Origin: Mucilaginibacter rubeus
GTDB lineage: Bacteria > Bacteroidota > Bacteroidia > Sphingobacteriales > Sphingobacteriaceae
DNA length: 64,000 nucleotides
NCBI RefSeq assembly: GCF_003286415.2
Contig: NZ_CP043450.1
Location: forward strand, 3,844,001-3,908,000
Direction of reading: 5' to 3'
Position numbers and translations under genes: made by a program. Shown piece by piece: positions 33,487 through 42,124 of this stretch; position 1 is the stretch's first letter, and each line of letters begins with the position of its first letter. The notes under the pieces were generated by a model that worked only from the letters and a program-made list of their open reading frames with translations, made no database searches and was not told the DNA's origin.

Positions 33487-33570
33487 GTCATTGCGAGGCA
33501 CGAAGCAATCGCACGGAAGCATAGTTACTCTGTATAGTATGCGATTGCCGCGCTTCGCTCGCAATGACAT
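33487..33570. repeat. GTCATTGCGAGG-family inverted repeat, copy 1
   Basis: GTCATTGCGAGGCACGAAG with CAATCGCA (33488-33514) pairs with TGCGATTGCCGCGCTTCG and CTCGCAATGACA (33541-33570). The loop holds GCATAG / CTATGC-like inner symmetry. The same family recurs at 41101-41210, 52248-52331 and in a damaged form at 35855-35918. Confidence 0.85.
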
Positions 33571-33596
33571 GTTTTATAAAAAGTCAGTACTCATAC

Positions 33597-33633
33597 AAAA
33601 GCCCAACCTGCTTTAAACAAGTTGGGCTTTTTT
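33597..33633. terminator. Rho-independent terminator
   Basis: AAAAGCCCAAC (33597-33607) and GTTGGGCTTTT (33621-33631) form an 11-bp stem; A and T runs on either side make it bidirectional. It ends transcription of the sorbosone dehydrogenase-like gene (minus strand), 18 bp after its stop. Confidence 0.85.
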
Positions 33634-33650
33634 GAAAGCGCTTTATCCTG

Positions 33651-34904
33651 TTATTTCTTATAAGTGATCTTATAAATAGTTCCTTTAACATCATCGCTTA
33701 CATAAAGCGAACCATCGGGGCCTTGCGCAAGCCCGCATGGACGGTGTTCGGCTTTTCCCGGAGATGTTTCTTCGGCGGTGCCTGCGAAGCCGTCGGCAAA
33801 TACTTCCCATTTACCGTCGGGTTTGCCATCCTTAAATGGCTGGAAAACCACAAAGTAACCGGCCTGCGGTTCGGGTGCTCTATTCCATGAACCATGGAAA
33901 GCGATGAAAGCCCCATTTTTATATTTTTCCGGAAATTGGTTGCCGGTATAAAACAACAAGCCATCGGGTGCAAGGTGACCGGGATATGCTGCTACCGGTT
34001 CGGCATACTTGGCGTCTGCTTCGATTTCTCCATCGCCACCATACTCAGGGCCTTTTATTTTTTTGTGTTTAACGTCATCATAATACATATAGGGCCAGCC
34101 GGCATTGTCACCCTCTTTCAAAGCATACATACATTCGGCCGGTAGCAGGGCCGATTGCTGGGTGGTATAATATTTAGGAAACAGGTCGTGCAAAGCGTCG
34201 CGACCGTGCTGCATTACAAATAGCTGGTTATCCTGCTGGTTCCAGTCGAGCCCAACTACATTACGCAAGCCTGTAGCGAAGCGTACGCCATCACGTTGTT
34301 TTTGGTTGATCTTATCTGTTTTAAAACGCCAGATACCACCTGCAGAATCAAGAATAGGGCAACCTGTTTTCTGCGGATCAAATTCCGAACAAATATTTGA
34401 ATACGCACCGATATTCACATACAGGTTCCCGTCATTATCAAACGCGATAGCCTTGGGTTTATGTGCCCGTTTAGATACTAAGCCGCTCACAACAATTTCA
34501 GGGTGTTCCGGATCAACTACTTCCTGATTGGCATTTAGCTTGAAGCGATAAACGGCCTTATCCGACGAAGCATATAAATATCCATTATTGATACGGATGC
34601 CTGTACCTGAGAAATTACCAAAACTGGTTTTAACATCCGCCTTATCACCATTGTCATGCAAAACCACAATGCCTTTACCGTTTTTCAAACCCTCCAGATG
34701 TACATAAATGTCATTGTTGGGAGTTACCACCATGTGCCTTGCGCTACCTAAATTATCGGCTATTACGGCGGCGCTAAATCCATCAGGAATTTTAAGACCT
34801 GCATTAGCAGGCAGGTGCTGATCGTTTTTAGTAAGCCTGAACGAGGCAAGCCCGCCTATCGCCATTAGCGACAAGCCAAGCAACAAGGTTGTTCTTTGAT
34901 TCAT
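33651..34904 (-). CDS. Sorbosone dehydrogenase-like beta-propeller protein
   Basis: 417 residues, exported (MNQRTTLLLGLSLMAIGGLASF). The body is a six-bladed glucose/sorbosone dehydrogenase-type propeller: IAFDNDGNLYVNIG, ATGLRNVVGLDWN, LFVMQHGRDALHDLFP, EGDNAGWPYMYYD, AFIAFHGSWNR and PDGSLYVSDDVKGTIYKI. The family uses PQQ to oxidise sugars or sugar aldehydes in the periplasm; whether this member binds PQQ is not visible. No haem motif is fused. It stands alone with its own terminator. Confidence 0.85.
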   Translation of the reverse strand: MNQRTTLLLGLSLMAIGGLASFRLTKNDQHLPANAGLKIPDGFSAAVIADNLGSARHMVVTPNNDIYVHLEGLKNGKGIVVLHDNGDKADVKTSFGNFSGTGIRINNGYLYASSDKAVYRFKLNANQEVVDPEHPEIVVSGLVSKRAHKPKAIAFDNDGNLYVNIGAYSNICSEFDPQKTGCPILDSAGGIWRFKTDKINQKQRDGVRFATGLRNVVGLDWNQQDNQLFVMQHGRDALHDLFPKYYTTQQSALLPAECMYALKEGDNAGWPYMYYDDVKHKKIKGPEYGGDGEIEADAKYAEPVAAYPGHLAPDGLLFYTGNQFPEKYKNGAFIAFHGSWNRAPEPQAGYFVVFQPFKDGKPDGKWEVFADGFAGTAEETSPGKAEHRPCGLAQGPDGSLYVSDDVKGTIYKITYKK

Positions 34905-34987
34905 AAAAGCAGATTTTGGTTAGGCTAATTTAACGATTCGCCCGGTGAATAGCGCTACCCCCTCCCCTGTAATATTTCAGTTATATT

Positions 34988-35389
34988 TTACTGCTTGCTT
35001 AGGGTGTACACATCCCTCATACCGGTGGCGTAACTCTTAGAAATGATTATTTTATTGCCAGATGCTGCAATATCATAATCGCCATTTAGGATCAGCGACC
35101 AGTCAAACTCGGCTGTCCAGGCCGATTCATTTTTAAAATTGATCTTGTTGCCGTTTATAATAAATGAACCATAATTTAAGGCCGGATACTTGACTATACT
35201 TGATTGGCCATTCCAAGCATCTTCATTAAAACTGAGGCTTACATTTGATACAACACCTGTGCCCGAAACCTTTCTTTGAAAAGTACCGGCATAAGTTCCG
35301 TTTAATTTTAGCACTTGCGTATTATCATTCTTTTTGCATGAACTTACAGCAGCAGCAATCAATAAAATAAAGGCGAGTAATTGTTTCAT
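34988..35389 (-). CDS. Small lipoprotein of unknown function
   Basis: 133 residues with a lipoprotein signal (MKQLLAFILLIAAAVSSCKK) and cleavage before Cys18. The rest (LNGTYAGTFQRKVSGTGVVS, YGSFIINGNKINFKNESAW, LNGDYDIAASGNKIIISK) looks like an all-beta domain of lipocalin-like or similar type. I do not recognise a named family. It probably sits at the outer membrane facing the periplasm. No neighbour links it to a pathway. Confidence 0.75.
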   Translation of the reverse strand: MKQLLAFILLIAAAVSSCKKNDNTQVLKLNGTYAGTFQRKVSGTGVVSNVSLSFNEDAWNGQSSIVKYPALNYGSFIINGNKINFKNESAWTAEFDWSLILNGDYDIAASGNKIIISKSYATGMRDVYTLSKQ

Positions 35390-35555
35390 AATTTTAGGTT
35401 TTCAATTAATTACGAAAGCATCTGATATAATGCTACAGAGTCAGGAAAAAAGCCCCAAACAAGAGTTTCTGAAGCCTTTTTTTCCACAAACGTTAATTCA
35501 GTTCCGGTAATAATTTATTTTCGCAGCCTGATAATTAACTATTCTAATACCCAAC

Positions 35556-35825
35556 ATGTCTGCATCTCATTCCCTGTCGCCGGTACAGGCCGATCTTGTA
35601 CGAATTGTTTCAAAATATGTGCTGCTTGAAGAAAGCCGGAGAAATTTAAAAGGCCGCTGCCCTTTTCATAAAGACCAGGCCACCTCACTCATGGTATCCC
35701 CCGAAAAAAATATTTTTCAATGCTTTGGCTGCGGCAAAGGCGGTGGCCCGGTTGAATTTGTAATGGCTATTGAACACAAAACCCGTGAAGAGGCTATTCA
35801 AATGATAGCTGCAAGTCATGCGTAA
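35556..35825 (+). CDS. Stand-alone CHC2 zinc-finger protein (DnaG N-terminal type)
   Basis: 89 residues only, made of the primase zinc-binding domain: VSKYVLLEESRRNLKGRCPFH, then the second ligand pair in FQCFGCGKGG and VEFVMAIEH. The ligands C-x2-H and C-x2-C with the usual spacing are all present. In DnaG this module recognises template DNA, but the catalytic TOPRIM part is missing and does not follow in another frame. So it is a separate gene and not the replicative primase. The flanking DNA carries damaged repeat elements but no mobile gene. Role unknown. Confidence 0.82.
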   Translation: MSASHSLSPVQADLVRIVSKYVLLEESRRNLKGRCPFHKDQATSLMVSPEKNIFQCFGCGKGGGPVEFVMAIEHKTREEAIQMIAASHA

Positions 35826-35854
35826 AGTTTCCCGCTTTTAAGTAATAAAAATAA

Positions 35855-36055
35855 TGTCATTGCGCAGCGTGGCAATCTCGTAGCCAGTGCATGACCGATT
35901 TGTATAGCTAAGAGATTGTCGGCTGTTCGAAGTCTATGACTTCGAATTCGATATGCCTGTAGTCTGCAACTACAGGCACAAGAATCAAAAGACTATGATA
36001 CAGACAGTTACAAACCACAGACATAGATATCCGAAGTCAGGAGACTTCGGACAGC
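35855..36055. repeat. Two abutting inverted-repeat elements, one truncated
   Basis: 35855-35918 begins like the GTCATTGCGAGG family (TGTCATTGCGCAG, then GGCAATCTC) and turns back with GAGATTG, but its right arm breaks off. Directly after it a second element, 35922-36055, has arms GCTGTTCGAAGTC and GACTTCGGACAGC with one mismatch and an inner hairpin GCCTGTAG / CTACAGGC. It looks as if the second replaced the end of the first. Confidence 0.7.
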
Positions 36056-36078
36056 ATTTATTTAGGGCTAAATAAGTA

Positions 36079-36834
36079 TCAATACAGCTTTTTAACCGCC
36101 CTCATCCATTCACGGGCAATAAGCTCATGGCCGGCTGGCATAGGATGAACACCATCCCAGATCCAGTGTTCGGCTTTGGCTTTTTGCAGGGCTTTGTTAA
36201 AAACATCCTGCAAAGGCACAAAAATGGCGTTAAATTTTGATGCAAGTGCTTTAACCATTACCTGCCGCTTTTGCACTTCTGACGCCCATAAATCGGGATT
36301 TTTACTTACCATGCCTAACGGTAAAATGAAAGGCTCCAGCAAAATCAATTTAACATCAGGTAACGCGGCTTTTGTTTGGGTCAACAACCGGTCATAGGCA
36401 GTGCCGAAATCATCGGCTGTTGCTTTATCGCCCTGCATTATTACATGATGCACATCATTAATACCTATCAATATGCTCAATACATCGGGTTTAATATCAA
36501 GTGTATCCTTTTGCCAGCGTGCCGCGAGATCATTGACAGTATTACCGCTGATTCCCCGGTTAAAAAACTGGTAATCCCGGCCGGGGTAATCAAAATTGAT
36601 CCGGGCGGTTATCAGGTAAGCATAGCCCTGCCCGTACACATGGTTCCAGTCCTTATCAAAACTACGGCCACCATCCGTTATCGAATCGCCCTGAAACAGG
36701 AACGTTTTTCCTACGCCATCATCGGGCAGATAATCATTTCCTTTTACAGATGCTATAGCAATGCCGGGTGCAGCCATTACAGCCGCGCCAGCCAACGAGG
36801 CTCTCTTTAAAAAGTTTCTCCTGCTGTTGCTCAT
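36079..36834 (-). CDS. SGNH/GDSL esterase, Tat-exported
   Basis: 251 residues with a twin-arginine signal (MSNSRRNFLKRASLAGAAV). The SGNH blocks are complete: FLFQGDSITDGG (Ser), RGISGNTV (Gly), LIGINDVHH (Asn) and WDGVHPMPAGH (Asp and His). This group removes acetyl groups from plant glycans. Its start codon overlaps the stop of the GH95 gene by ATGA (36831-36834), so the two are translated together, which suggests removal of O-acetyl groups that block the fucosidase. Substrate inferred. Confidence 0.9.
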   Translation of the reverse strand: MSNSRRNFLKRASLAGAAVMAAPGIAIASVKGNDYLPDDGVGKTFLFQGDSITDGGRSFDKDWNHVYGQGYAYLITARINFDYPGRDYQFFNRGISGNTVNDLAARWQKDTLDIKPDVLSILIGINDVHHVIMQGDKATADDFGTAYDRLLTQTKAALPDVKLILLEPFILPLGMVSKNPDLWASEVQKRQVMVKALASKFNAIFVPLQDVFNKALQKAKAEHWIWDGVHPMPAGHELIAREWMRAVKKLY

Positions 36835-39305
36835 AACGCGCTTACTAATTGGTATGATTTACCTTTTTCGGTGTTTATAACCAACTCATACCCTTCTTTT
36901 ACTTTAACAGGGGCAGCATTTGAACCTTTGACAGTAAGTTTTGATTTGGAAATGATACGACATGTACCTCCTGCTTTTGAAAACACATCAGCAGATATGA
37001 CCTTTCCCGCTGTCCATTTCATACCTACTACAAACGCGCCTCTTGCTACAAGGCCTTTGATTTCACCATTGGCCCAGGCATCGGGTAATGCAGGTAATAG
37101 GTGGATGTTACCATCCTGGCTTTGAAGCAGCATTTCGGCCAGGCCAGAAGTGCCACCAAAGTTTCCGTCAATCTGAAACGGAGGGTGTGCGTCGAACATA
37201 TTTGGATAAAGTCCCCCACCCTCGCTATAGTTATAGCCGCTTTCGCCGGTTAAGCGTAGCAGATCGCGGTATAATTTGTAGGCGTGGTTGCCATCCCTCA
37301 GGCGTGCCCAAAGGTTTACCTTCCAGGCCAGGCTCCAGCCGGTGCTTTCATCGCCGCGTAATTCTAACGTACGTTTCGCGGCGGCTGCCAATTCAGGATT
37401 GGTTGCTATTGAAATTTCATTTGCCGGATATACAGAATACAGGTGCGATACATGGCGATGATGCGGATCGGGCGATTCCTGGTCTTTATACCATTCCTGT
37501 AACTGGCCTTTGCTGCCTATTTGGTACGGAATAAGTTTTGCTTTTTTGGCAATAAGTGAATCGCGGAAAGCGGCATCAACATTTAGCACCTTTGTTGCCG
37601 CTATCAGGTTATCAAACAAATCGCGGATGATGCCCATATCCATAGTGGTAGACACAGAAACGTCCGACTTTTTACCCTCTGCATATATAAACTCATTTTC
37701 GGGCGACATGGACGGCGCAGTTACTAAATGCCCTTTACCGTCCGGTACCAGCCAATCAAATGTAAATTCGGCAGCGCCTTTCATTAAAGGGTATGCGGTA
37801 TTTTTAAGAAACTCCTTGTCGCCGGTGTATAAATAGTGCTCCCATAAGTGGCGAGTAAGCCAGTCGCCGCCCATCGGCCAGTTAGCCCATGCCGGGTCGC
37901 CGTGACCAAGGTCGCCCACCGGATTGGCCAACGCCCAGATATCGGTATTGTGATGTGTTACCCAACCTTTGGCATGGTAAAAATCCTTAGCTACTTCTGT
38001 ACCTGTTTCGGACAAACCTTTGATCAACTCAAATAGTGGCTGATGCATTTCAGACAGGTTACAATCCTCGGCCATCCAATAGTTCATCTGCACATTGATG
38101 TTGCTGGTATAATTAGAGCTCCATGGCGCACGTAATTCTTTGTTCCAGATGCCTTGAAGATTGGCAGGCACGGCCGGTGTTCTTGAACTGCTTATCAACA
38201 GGTAACGGCCGTACTGAAAATACAAGGCTTCAATACCGGGATCGGCAGCCTGATTTTTATTATAAAGTGCAAGCCTTTCATCTGTAGGCAATTCGGCATG
38301 GCTGCCTTTATTATCATTAAGTTTAAGGTTTACACGGTTAAAAAAGTGATGATAGTCGGCAAGGTGGGCTGCAAGCAATTGCGCGTAAGGCTTAGCAGCG
38401 ACTTTGTCGAGATTTTTCTCAGCAACTTTTTCGTCGCCATCCGGGCATTGGTTGTAGGCCTTAAAACTTGTAGCCGCGGTGACATAAAGTGTTACTGTTG
38501 ATGCCCCTTTTACCGTGATACCACTTGTATCGGCAGTTATTTTACCGTCATTACTTACAGCCTTTGCCAGTACTTCATAGCGCATGCCCCTGCACTTATC
38601 ATCATCGACATAAACTATCGGATTTTGCGAGTCGACATAGCTTGGCTCCACATGGGCCGGGGCCTTGCCACTCAGTTCCAACACCGTTTTATTCAGCACA
38701 TCTTTTTGAAAACGAAGCTGGCTGCTGGTATTTATGTTGAGGTTAATCTGTTTGGGTTTATCGGCAGTGATCCGGATCACAATCACCTTATCAGGCGCCG
38801 AAGCAAAGATCTCACGTTTATAGTTTACGCCATTAACCGCGTATTTTGTTGTTGCCACGGCATTGCCGATATTCAGGTCGCGATAATAATTGCCGGCTTT
38901 GCCGCCGTTATACGATTGTTTGATATGCAGATCTGCCATGGGCAGGAAACTTTCTGAATATATCCCCTGCATTTTTTTGGTAAGGTCGCGTGCGGTTTGG
39001 TAATCACCCTTAAACAGCGCTTCCCTTACCTGTGCCAGGTATTGAAAAGCTTCGGGATTTACATTTTGCTTTACCGGGCCGCCCGACCATAAGGTAGCTT
39101 CATTGAGCTGCAGCAATTCGTCATTAACGCCACCAAAAATCATCGCCCCTAAACGACCGTTACCAATGGGCAAGGCCTCCGTCCATGTTTTGGCGGGTTG
39201 TTTGTACCATAACGTATTATTTTGCGCGTTTGCGTTAAGCGTAATTAATTGCGTACATAGCGGTAAAACTACAGACAGGAGTGTTGCTATCAGACCTTGG
39301 TTCAT
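36831..39305 (-). CDS. GH95 family alpha-L-fucosidase, secreted
   Basis: About 824 residues from ATG 39305 (MNQGLIATLLSVVLPL, a signal peptide); an upstream frame to 39386 adds no family sequence. Typical GH95 features are WTEALPIGNGRLGAMIFGGV with LNEATLWSGGP at the N-terminus, NYTSNINVQMNYWMAEDCNL in the barrel (the Asn pair that activates water) and FQIDGNFGGTSGLAEMLL near the C-terminus. Family members are inverting 1,2-alpha-L-fucosidases or alpha-L-galactosidases. The SGNH esterase is coupled downstream, and a GH29 fucosidase lies directly upstream on the same strand. Confidence 0.92.
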   Translation of the reverse strand: MNQGLIATLLSVVLPLCTQLITLNANAQNNTLWYKQPAKTWTEALPIGNGRLGAMIFGGVNDELLQLNEATLWSGGPVKQNVNPEAFQYLAQVREALFKGDYQTARDLTKKMQGIYSESFLPMADLHIKQSYNGGKAGNYYRDLNIGNAVATTKYAVNGVNYKREIFASAPDKVIVIRITADKPKQINLNINTSSQLRFQKDVLNKTVLELSGKAPAHVEPSYVDSQNPIVYVDDDKCRGMRYEVLAKAVSNDGKITADTSGITVKGASTVTLYVTAATSFKAYNQCPDGDEKVAEKNLDKVAAKPYAQLLAAHLADYHHFFNRVNLKLNDNKGSHAELPTDERLALYNKNQAADPGIEALYFQYGRYLLISSSRTPAVPANLQGIWNKELRAPWSSNYTSNINVQMNYWMAEDCNLSEMHQPLFELIKGLSETGTEVAKDFYHAKGWVTHHNTDIWALANPVGDLGHGDPAWANWPMGGDWLTRHLWEHYLYTGDKEFLKNTAYPLMKGAAEFTFDWLVPDGKGHLVTAPSMSPENEFIYAEGKKSDVSVSTTMDMGIIRDLFDNLIAATKVLNVDAAFRDSLIAKKAKLIPYQIGSKGQLQEWYKDQESPDPHHRHVSHLYSVYPANEISIATNPELAAAAKRTLELRGDESTGWSLAWKVNLWARLRDGNHAYKLYRDLLRLTGESGYNYSEGGGLYPNMFDAHPPFQIDGNFGGTSGLAEMLLQSQDGNIHLLPALPDAWANGEIKGLVARGAFVVGMKWTAGKVISADVFSKAGGTCRIISKSKLTVKGSNAAPVKVKEGYELVINTEKGKSYQLVSAL

Positions 39306-39404
39306 AAAGTAGGATACAATTGTTTTTACAAGTATAACAATGCGGCGGTTATAAAAAATAATGCTTATTGGCATTTTTATATCCAAAACGGTTAATTGTA
39401 AATG

Positions 39405-39427
39405 AAAAACCCGCCTTGCGGGCGGGT
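39405..39427 (-). terminator. Rho-independent terminator after the GH29 gene
   Basis: ACCCGCC (39409-39415) and GGCGGGT (39421-39427) form the stem; on the minus strand the hairpin is followed by five T. It lies 35 bp after the GH29 stop and separates it from the GH95-SGNH pair. Confidence 0.75.
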
Positions 39428-39461
39428 CTTCATTAGTAAGTAGTAGGTCAGTTATAGTGTA

Positions 39462-40862
39462 TTATCTTCTTTCGTTATAAACCTGGAATTCGGCTATCGA
39501 TACCTGGTGATCGGCCTTATCGACAGAGATCCGAACCTTACCGGCCCATACCCTGTCAAAACGGTGTACCTTGATCTTGCTGGCATTTTCACCATCAAAC
39601 AACGGTTTCCAGCTTCCGTTCAGGTAATACTCCAGACGGTAATGTGAAATGTTAGGTTTTTCTTCAGCTATTACGATGGTGTTCAGCGCCTGGTCTTTCT
39701 TAAAGTCGATCTCGTACCATGGATTTTTAACCGTTGGGTTTGATACCCATGAACTATGAAAATCATCATCGTTGGCAAAATCCATTATGGCCGAATCATC
39801 ACTCCAGCTTGAGCTTGCAGGCTGATTTTTAGCAATGTTTGATGAAATGATAGGCGCATCCAATGTAGAGAGTTTTGCAACCGGGCCTTCGTTTTTCCAA
39901 AGCTTACCAATCTCTTTAAGCGCGGTAAGGGCGTTATCATCAAACAGGCCATCGCGGTTTGGTGCTACGTTCAGAATAAAATTACAGTCAACATTGTTTA
40001 ATGGTTTCAGGATATCATTAACCAGTTTAGCAGGCTCCTTAACCGGGGTTACAGGGTGGCTTGTTTCCCAAAACCAGTTGGCCTGCAACGGCAAACAGGC
40101 AATGGCTGGCATACGGTTATCTTTGGTTGATACGCGCTGACCTGCACCCATTTCATAGGTTTTGATATCGGTATAGTACATGCCCTCGGCCGGGTATTTG
40201 GCACCGTTTAGATCCATCACCAAACAGTTAGGCTGCAAGGATTTTACTAAGGTGTAGATCTCTTCAAACGGAACATCATCATACGAAATCCTTGACCACG
40301 GGGCATCCCAGCCGTCGATGATCAATGCCGAGATCTCGCCGTACTTGGTCATCAGCTCGGTGATCTGCGCTTTAACCATATCAATATGCTTTGGCGTGAT
40401 CATGTTTGGCCTTAACCTGTGGTGGGTATCCAGTATAGAATAATACAGGAACACTTTCAGACCGTTAGCCCTGAACGCGTCGGTGTATTCTTTAACCACA
40501 TCCTTTTTCAGCGGACTGTTCATCACGTTATAATCGGTTGTTTTGGTATCCCAGATACAAAAACCGCTGTGGTGCTTGGTGGTAATGCAACCGTAAGTCA
40601 TGTTTGCAGATTTGGCCGCTTTTGCCCACTGGTCACAGTTCAGTTTTTTTGGATTGAAGATGGTTGGCAAAGCATCAGGATCTGCCCAGTCCTGATCCAT
40701 ATAGGTTGGAATGTTAAAGTGGATGAACATACCAAAACGCAGGTCGACAAATTCCTGCTGAAGCTGGGCAAGCGGTTTTACAGGATGCTGGGGTGTTTGT
40801 GCTTTTAGTGAGAGTGAAACTGCACAAAGTGCTATAAAGCATATTGCTCTTAATTTAAACAT
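39462..40862 (-). CDS. GH29 family alpha-L-fucosidase, secreted
   Basis: About 466 residues from ATG 40862 (MFKLRAICFIALCAVSLSL, a signal peptide). The catalytic barrel has FGMFIHFNIPTYMDQDW, TTKHHSGFCIWDT, and IIDGWDAPWS with the probable nucleophile Asp. After about residue 345 a beta-sandwich like F5/8-type discoidin follows (NPWYEIDFKKDQALNTIVI ending AEFQVYNERR). GH29 enzymes are retaining alpha-fucosidases. The gene is next to GH95-SGNH, from which a terminator separates it. Confidence 0.9.
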   Translation of the reverse strand: MFKLRAICFIALCAVSLSLKAQTPQHPVKPLAQLQQEFVDLRFGMFIHFNIPTYMDQDWADPDALPTIFNPKKLNCDQWAKAAKSANMTYGCITTKHHSGFCIWDTKTTDYNVMNSPLKKDVVKEYTDAFRANGLKVFLYYSILDTHHRLRPNMITPKHIDMVKAQITELMTKYGEISALIIDGWDAPWSRISYDDVPFEEIYTLVKSLQPNCLVMDLNGAKYPAEGMYYTDIKTYEMGAGQRVSTKDNRMPAIACLPLQANWFWETSHPVTPVKEPAKLVNDILKPLNNVDCNFILNVAPNRDGLFDDNALTALKEIGKLWKNEGPVAKLSTLDAPIISSNIAKNQPASSSWSDDSAIMDFANDDDFHSSWVSNPTVKNPWYEIDFKKDQALNTIVIAEEKPNISHYRLEYYLNGSWKPLFDGENASKIKVHRFDRVWAGKVRISVDKADHQVSIAEFQVYNERR

Positions 40863-41000
40863 GATTGGGTTGTTGGTTAAATTGATAAAACGTTTTAACA
40901 ACCGCAATATCACACTTAAATTTAATGTTTAGATTATCGGAAATTGACATTACATTCAGCTTATTTGGCGTCGATACCCATATGTCATTTTTAGCCGCCG

Positions 41001-41044
41001 CTCGGCTCCAGCCGAGTGGCAACTATTTTGCGGCCTCTGGCCGC
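41001..41044. repeat. Pair of short hairpins
   Basis: CTCGGCT-CC-AGCCGAG (41001-41016) and GCGGCC-TCT-GGCCGC (41030-41044) stand 13 bp apart in the 359-bp gap between the GH29 and GDPD genes. The rest of that gap holds the element at 41101-41210 and no gene. The pair looks like another intergenic repeat unit. Confidence 0.55.
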
Positions 41045-41100
41045 AGCGTTTAAACTTGCACTCGTTTGCAATAAGCGCAAGAAGTGCGAAAATTAAAATA

Positions 41101-41210
41101 TGTCATTGCGAGGAGCAAAACGGGTATGAGCATCGGCGCGACGCGGCAATCGCATACTGTACAGAGCGGCTATGCTTCCGTGCGATTGCCGCGCTGCGCT
41201 CGCAATGACA
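41101..41210. repeat. GTCATTGCGAGG-family inverted repeat, copy 2
   Basis: TGTCATTGCGAG (41101-41112) pairs with CTCGCAATGACA (41199-41210); inner arms CGCGGCAATCGCA (41142-41154) and TGCGATTGCCGCG (41181-41193) are perfect. The left arm carries a 20-bp insertion relative to copy 1. It lies directly downstream of the GDPD gene and may also end transcription. Confidence 0.85.
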
Positions 41211-41221
41211 TATTTTTTCCC

Positions 41222-42124
41222 TTAATACAAATCCGGGTAATCGGTAATTACGCCATCTACGCCCAAAGTTTTAAGCTGTTCAATTTCTTCTTTGGTGTTC
41301 ACCGTCCATGGCAATACTTTTACTTTAGCATCGTGGCATTTCTTTACCAGATCGGCATTAACCAGTTTATAGGCCGGGCTTAGGATGAAAGGTGTAAAAC
41401 CCAGATCGGCCATATTATCTTCAAACGATTTCTTGTTTTCGATAAGATAGGATGTGCGTACATCCGGATATTGTTTGTGGATGATCTGCAGTGTGCGTTT
41501 ATCAAACGACTGGATCACCACATAAGGCAGGATCTTCTTTTTGATCAGTACCGCCATCAGCTTATCTACAAACTCTTGCGGACCAGGATTATAAATACCA
41601 TCACCAGCAGGTGAGCATTTGGTTTCTATGTTATAAAAAACCGGCTTTTTATGATTTACCTTAATATAGTTCTGTACCGAATCGATCAATTCGGACAATA
41701 GCGGCATATAGGTTTTGAGCTTTTTCTGGCGGGGAAATTTGCTGTAGAATTTAGAACCGACATCATATTTCTTTAGGTCCTCATACTTCATTTTATACAG
41801 GATCAGGTTTTTCCCTTCCTCGTTGCTGATCTCCTTACCATCAGGCGTAAGCGAAAACAGTGGGTTGATGTATTCATCGTGCGATAATACCACCTGTCCA
41901 TCGGCTGTGATGTGGGCATCCATCTCCAGCGTGGTAACGCCAAGATCAATGCCGTTCTTCATGGCCGGAATGGTATTTTCAGGCATCAATCCCCTGCCGC
42001 CGCGATGTGCTTCGGCACTGAACGAAGGATAATCGGCATTTTTAAATTCCATGTTTTTAACAACCGTAAAGCCTGATAACAAGATAAGGCTTATTCCAGC
42101 AACAATGTTTAATTTATTTTGCAT
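41222..42124 (-). CDS. Glycerophosphodiester phosphodiesterase, exported
   Basis: 300 residues with a signal peptide or N-terminal anchor (NIVAGISLILLSGFTVV). The GDPD barrel shows AHRGGRGLMPENT, TTLEMDAHITADGQVVLSHD, VFYNIETKCS and a C-terminal LGVDGVITDYPDLY, i.e. both His and the metal-binding Glu/Asp. It cleaves glycerophosphodiesters to glycerol-3-phosphate and an alcohol in the periplasm. It overlaps the end of the upstream metallophosphoesterase by 11 bp, so the two are an operon for phosphoester breakdown. Confidence 0.92.
   Translation of the reverse strand: MQNKLNIVAGISLILLSGFTVVKNMEFKNADYPSFSAEAHRGGRGLMPENTIPAMKNGIDLGVTTLEMDAHITADGQVVLSHDEYINPLFSLTPDGKEISNEEGKNLILYKMKYEDLKKYDVGSKFYSKFPRQKKLKTYMPLLSELIDSVQNYIKVNHKKPVFYNIETKCSPAGDGIYNPGPQEFVDKLMAVLIKKKILPYVVIQSFDKRTLQIIHKQYPDVRTSYLIENKKSFEDNMADLGFTPFILSPAYKLVNADLVKKCHDAKVKVLPWTVNTKEEIEQLKTLGVDGVITDYPDLY

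Noticed and set aside
33268..33570. 100-residue minus-strand open frame beginning MSLRAKRGNR
   Set aside because: It is a translation of the GTCATTGCGAGG inverted repeat plus flanking DNA; no domain or start signal supports it.
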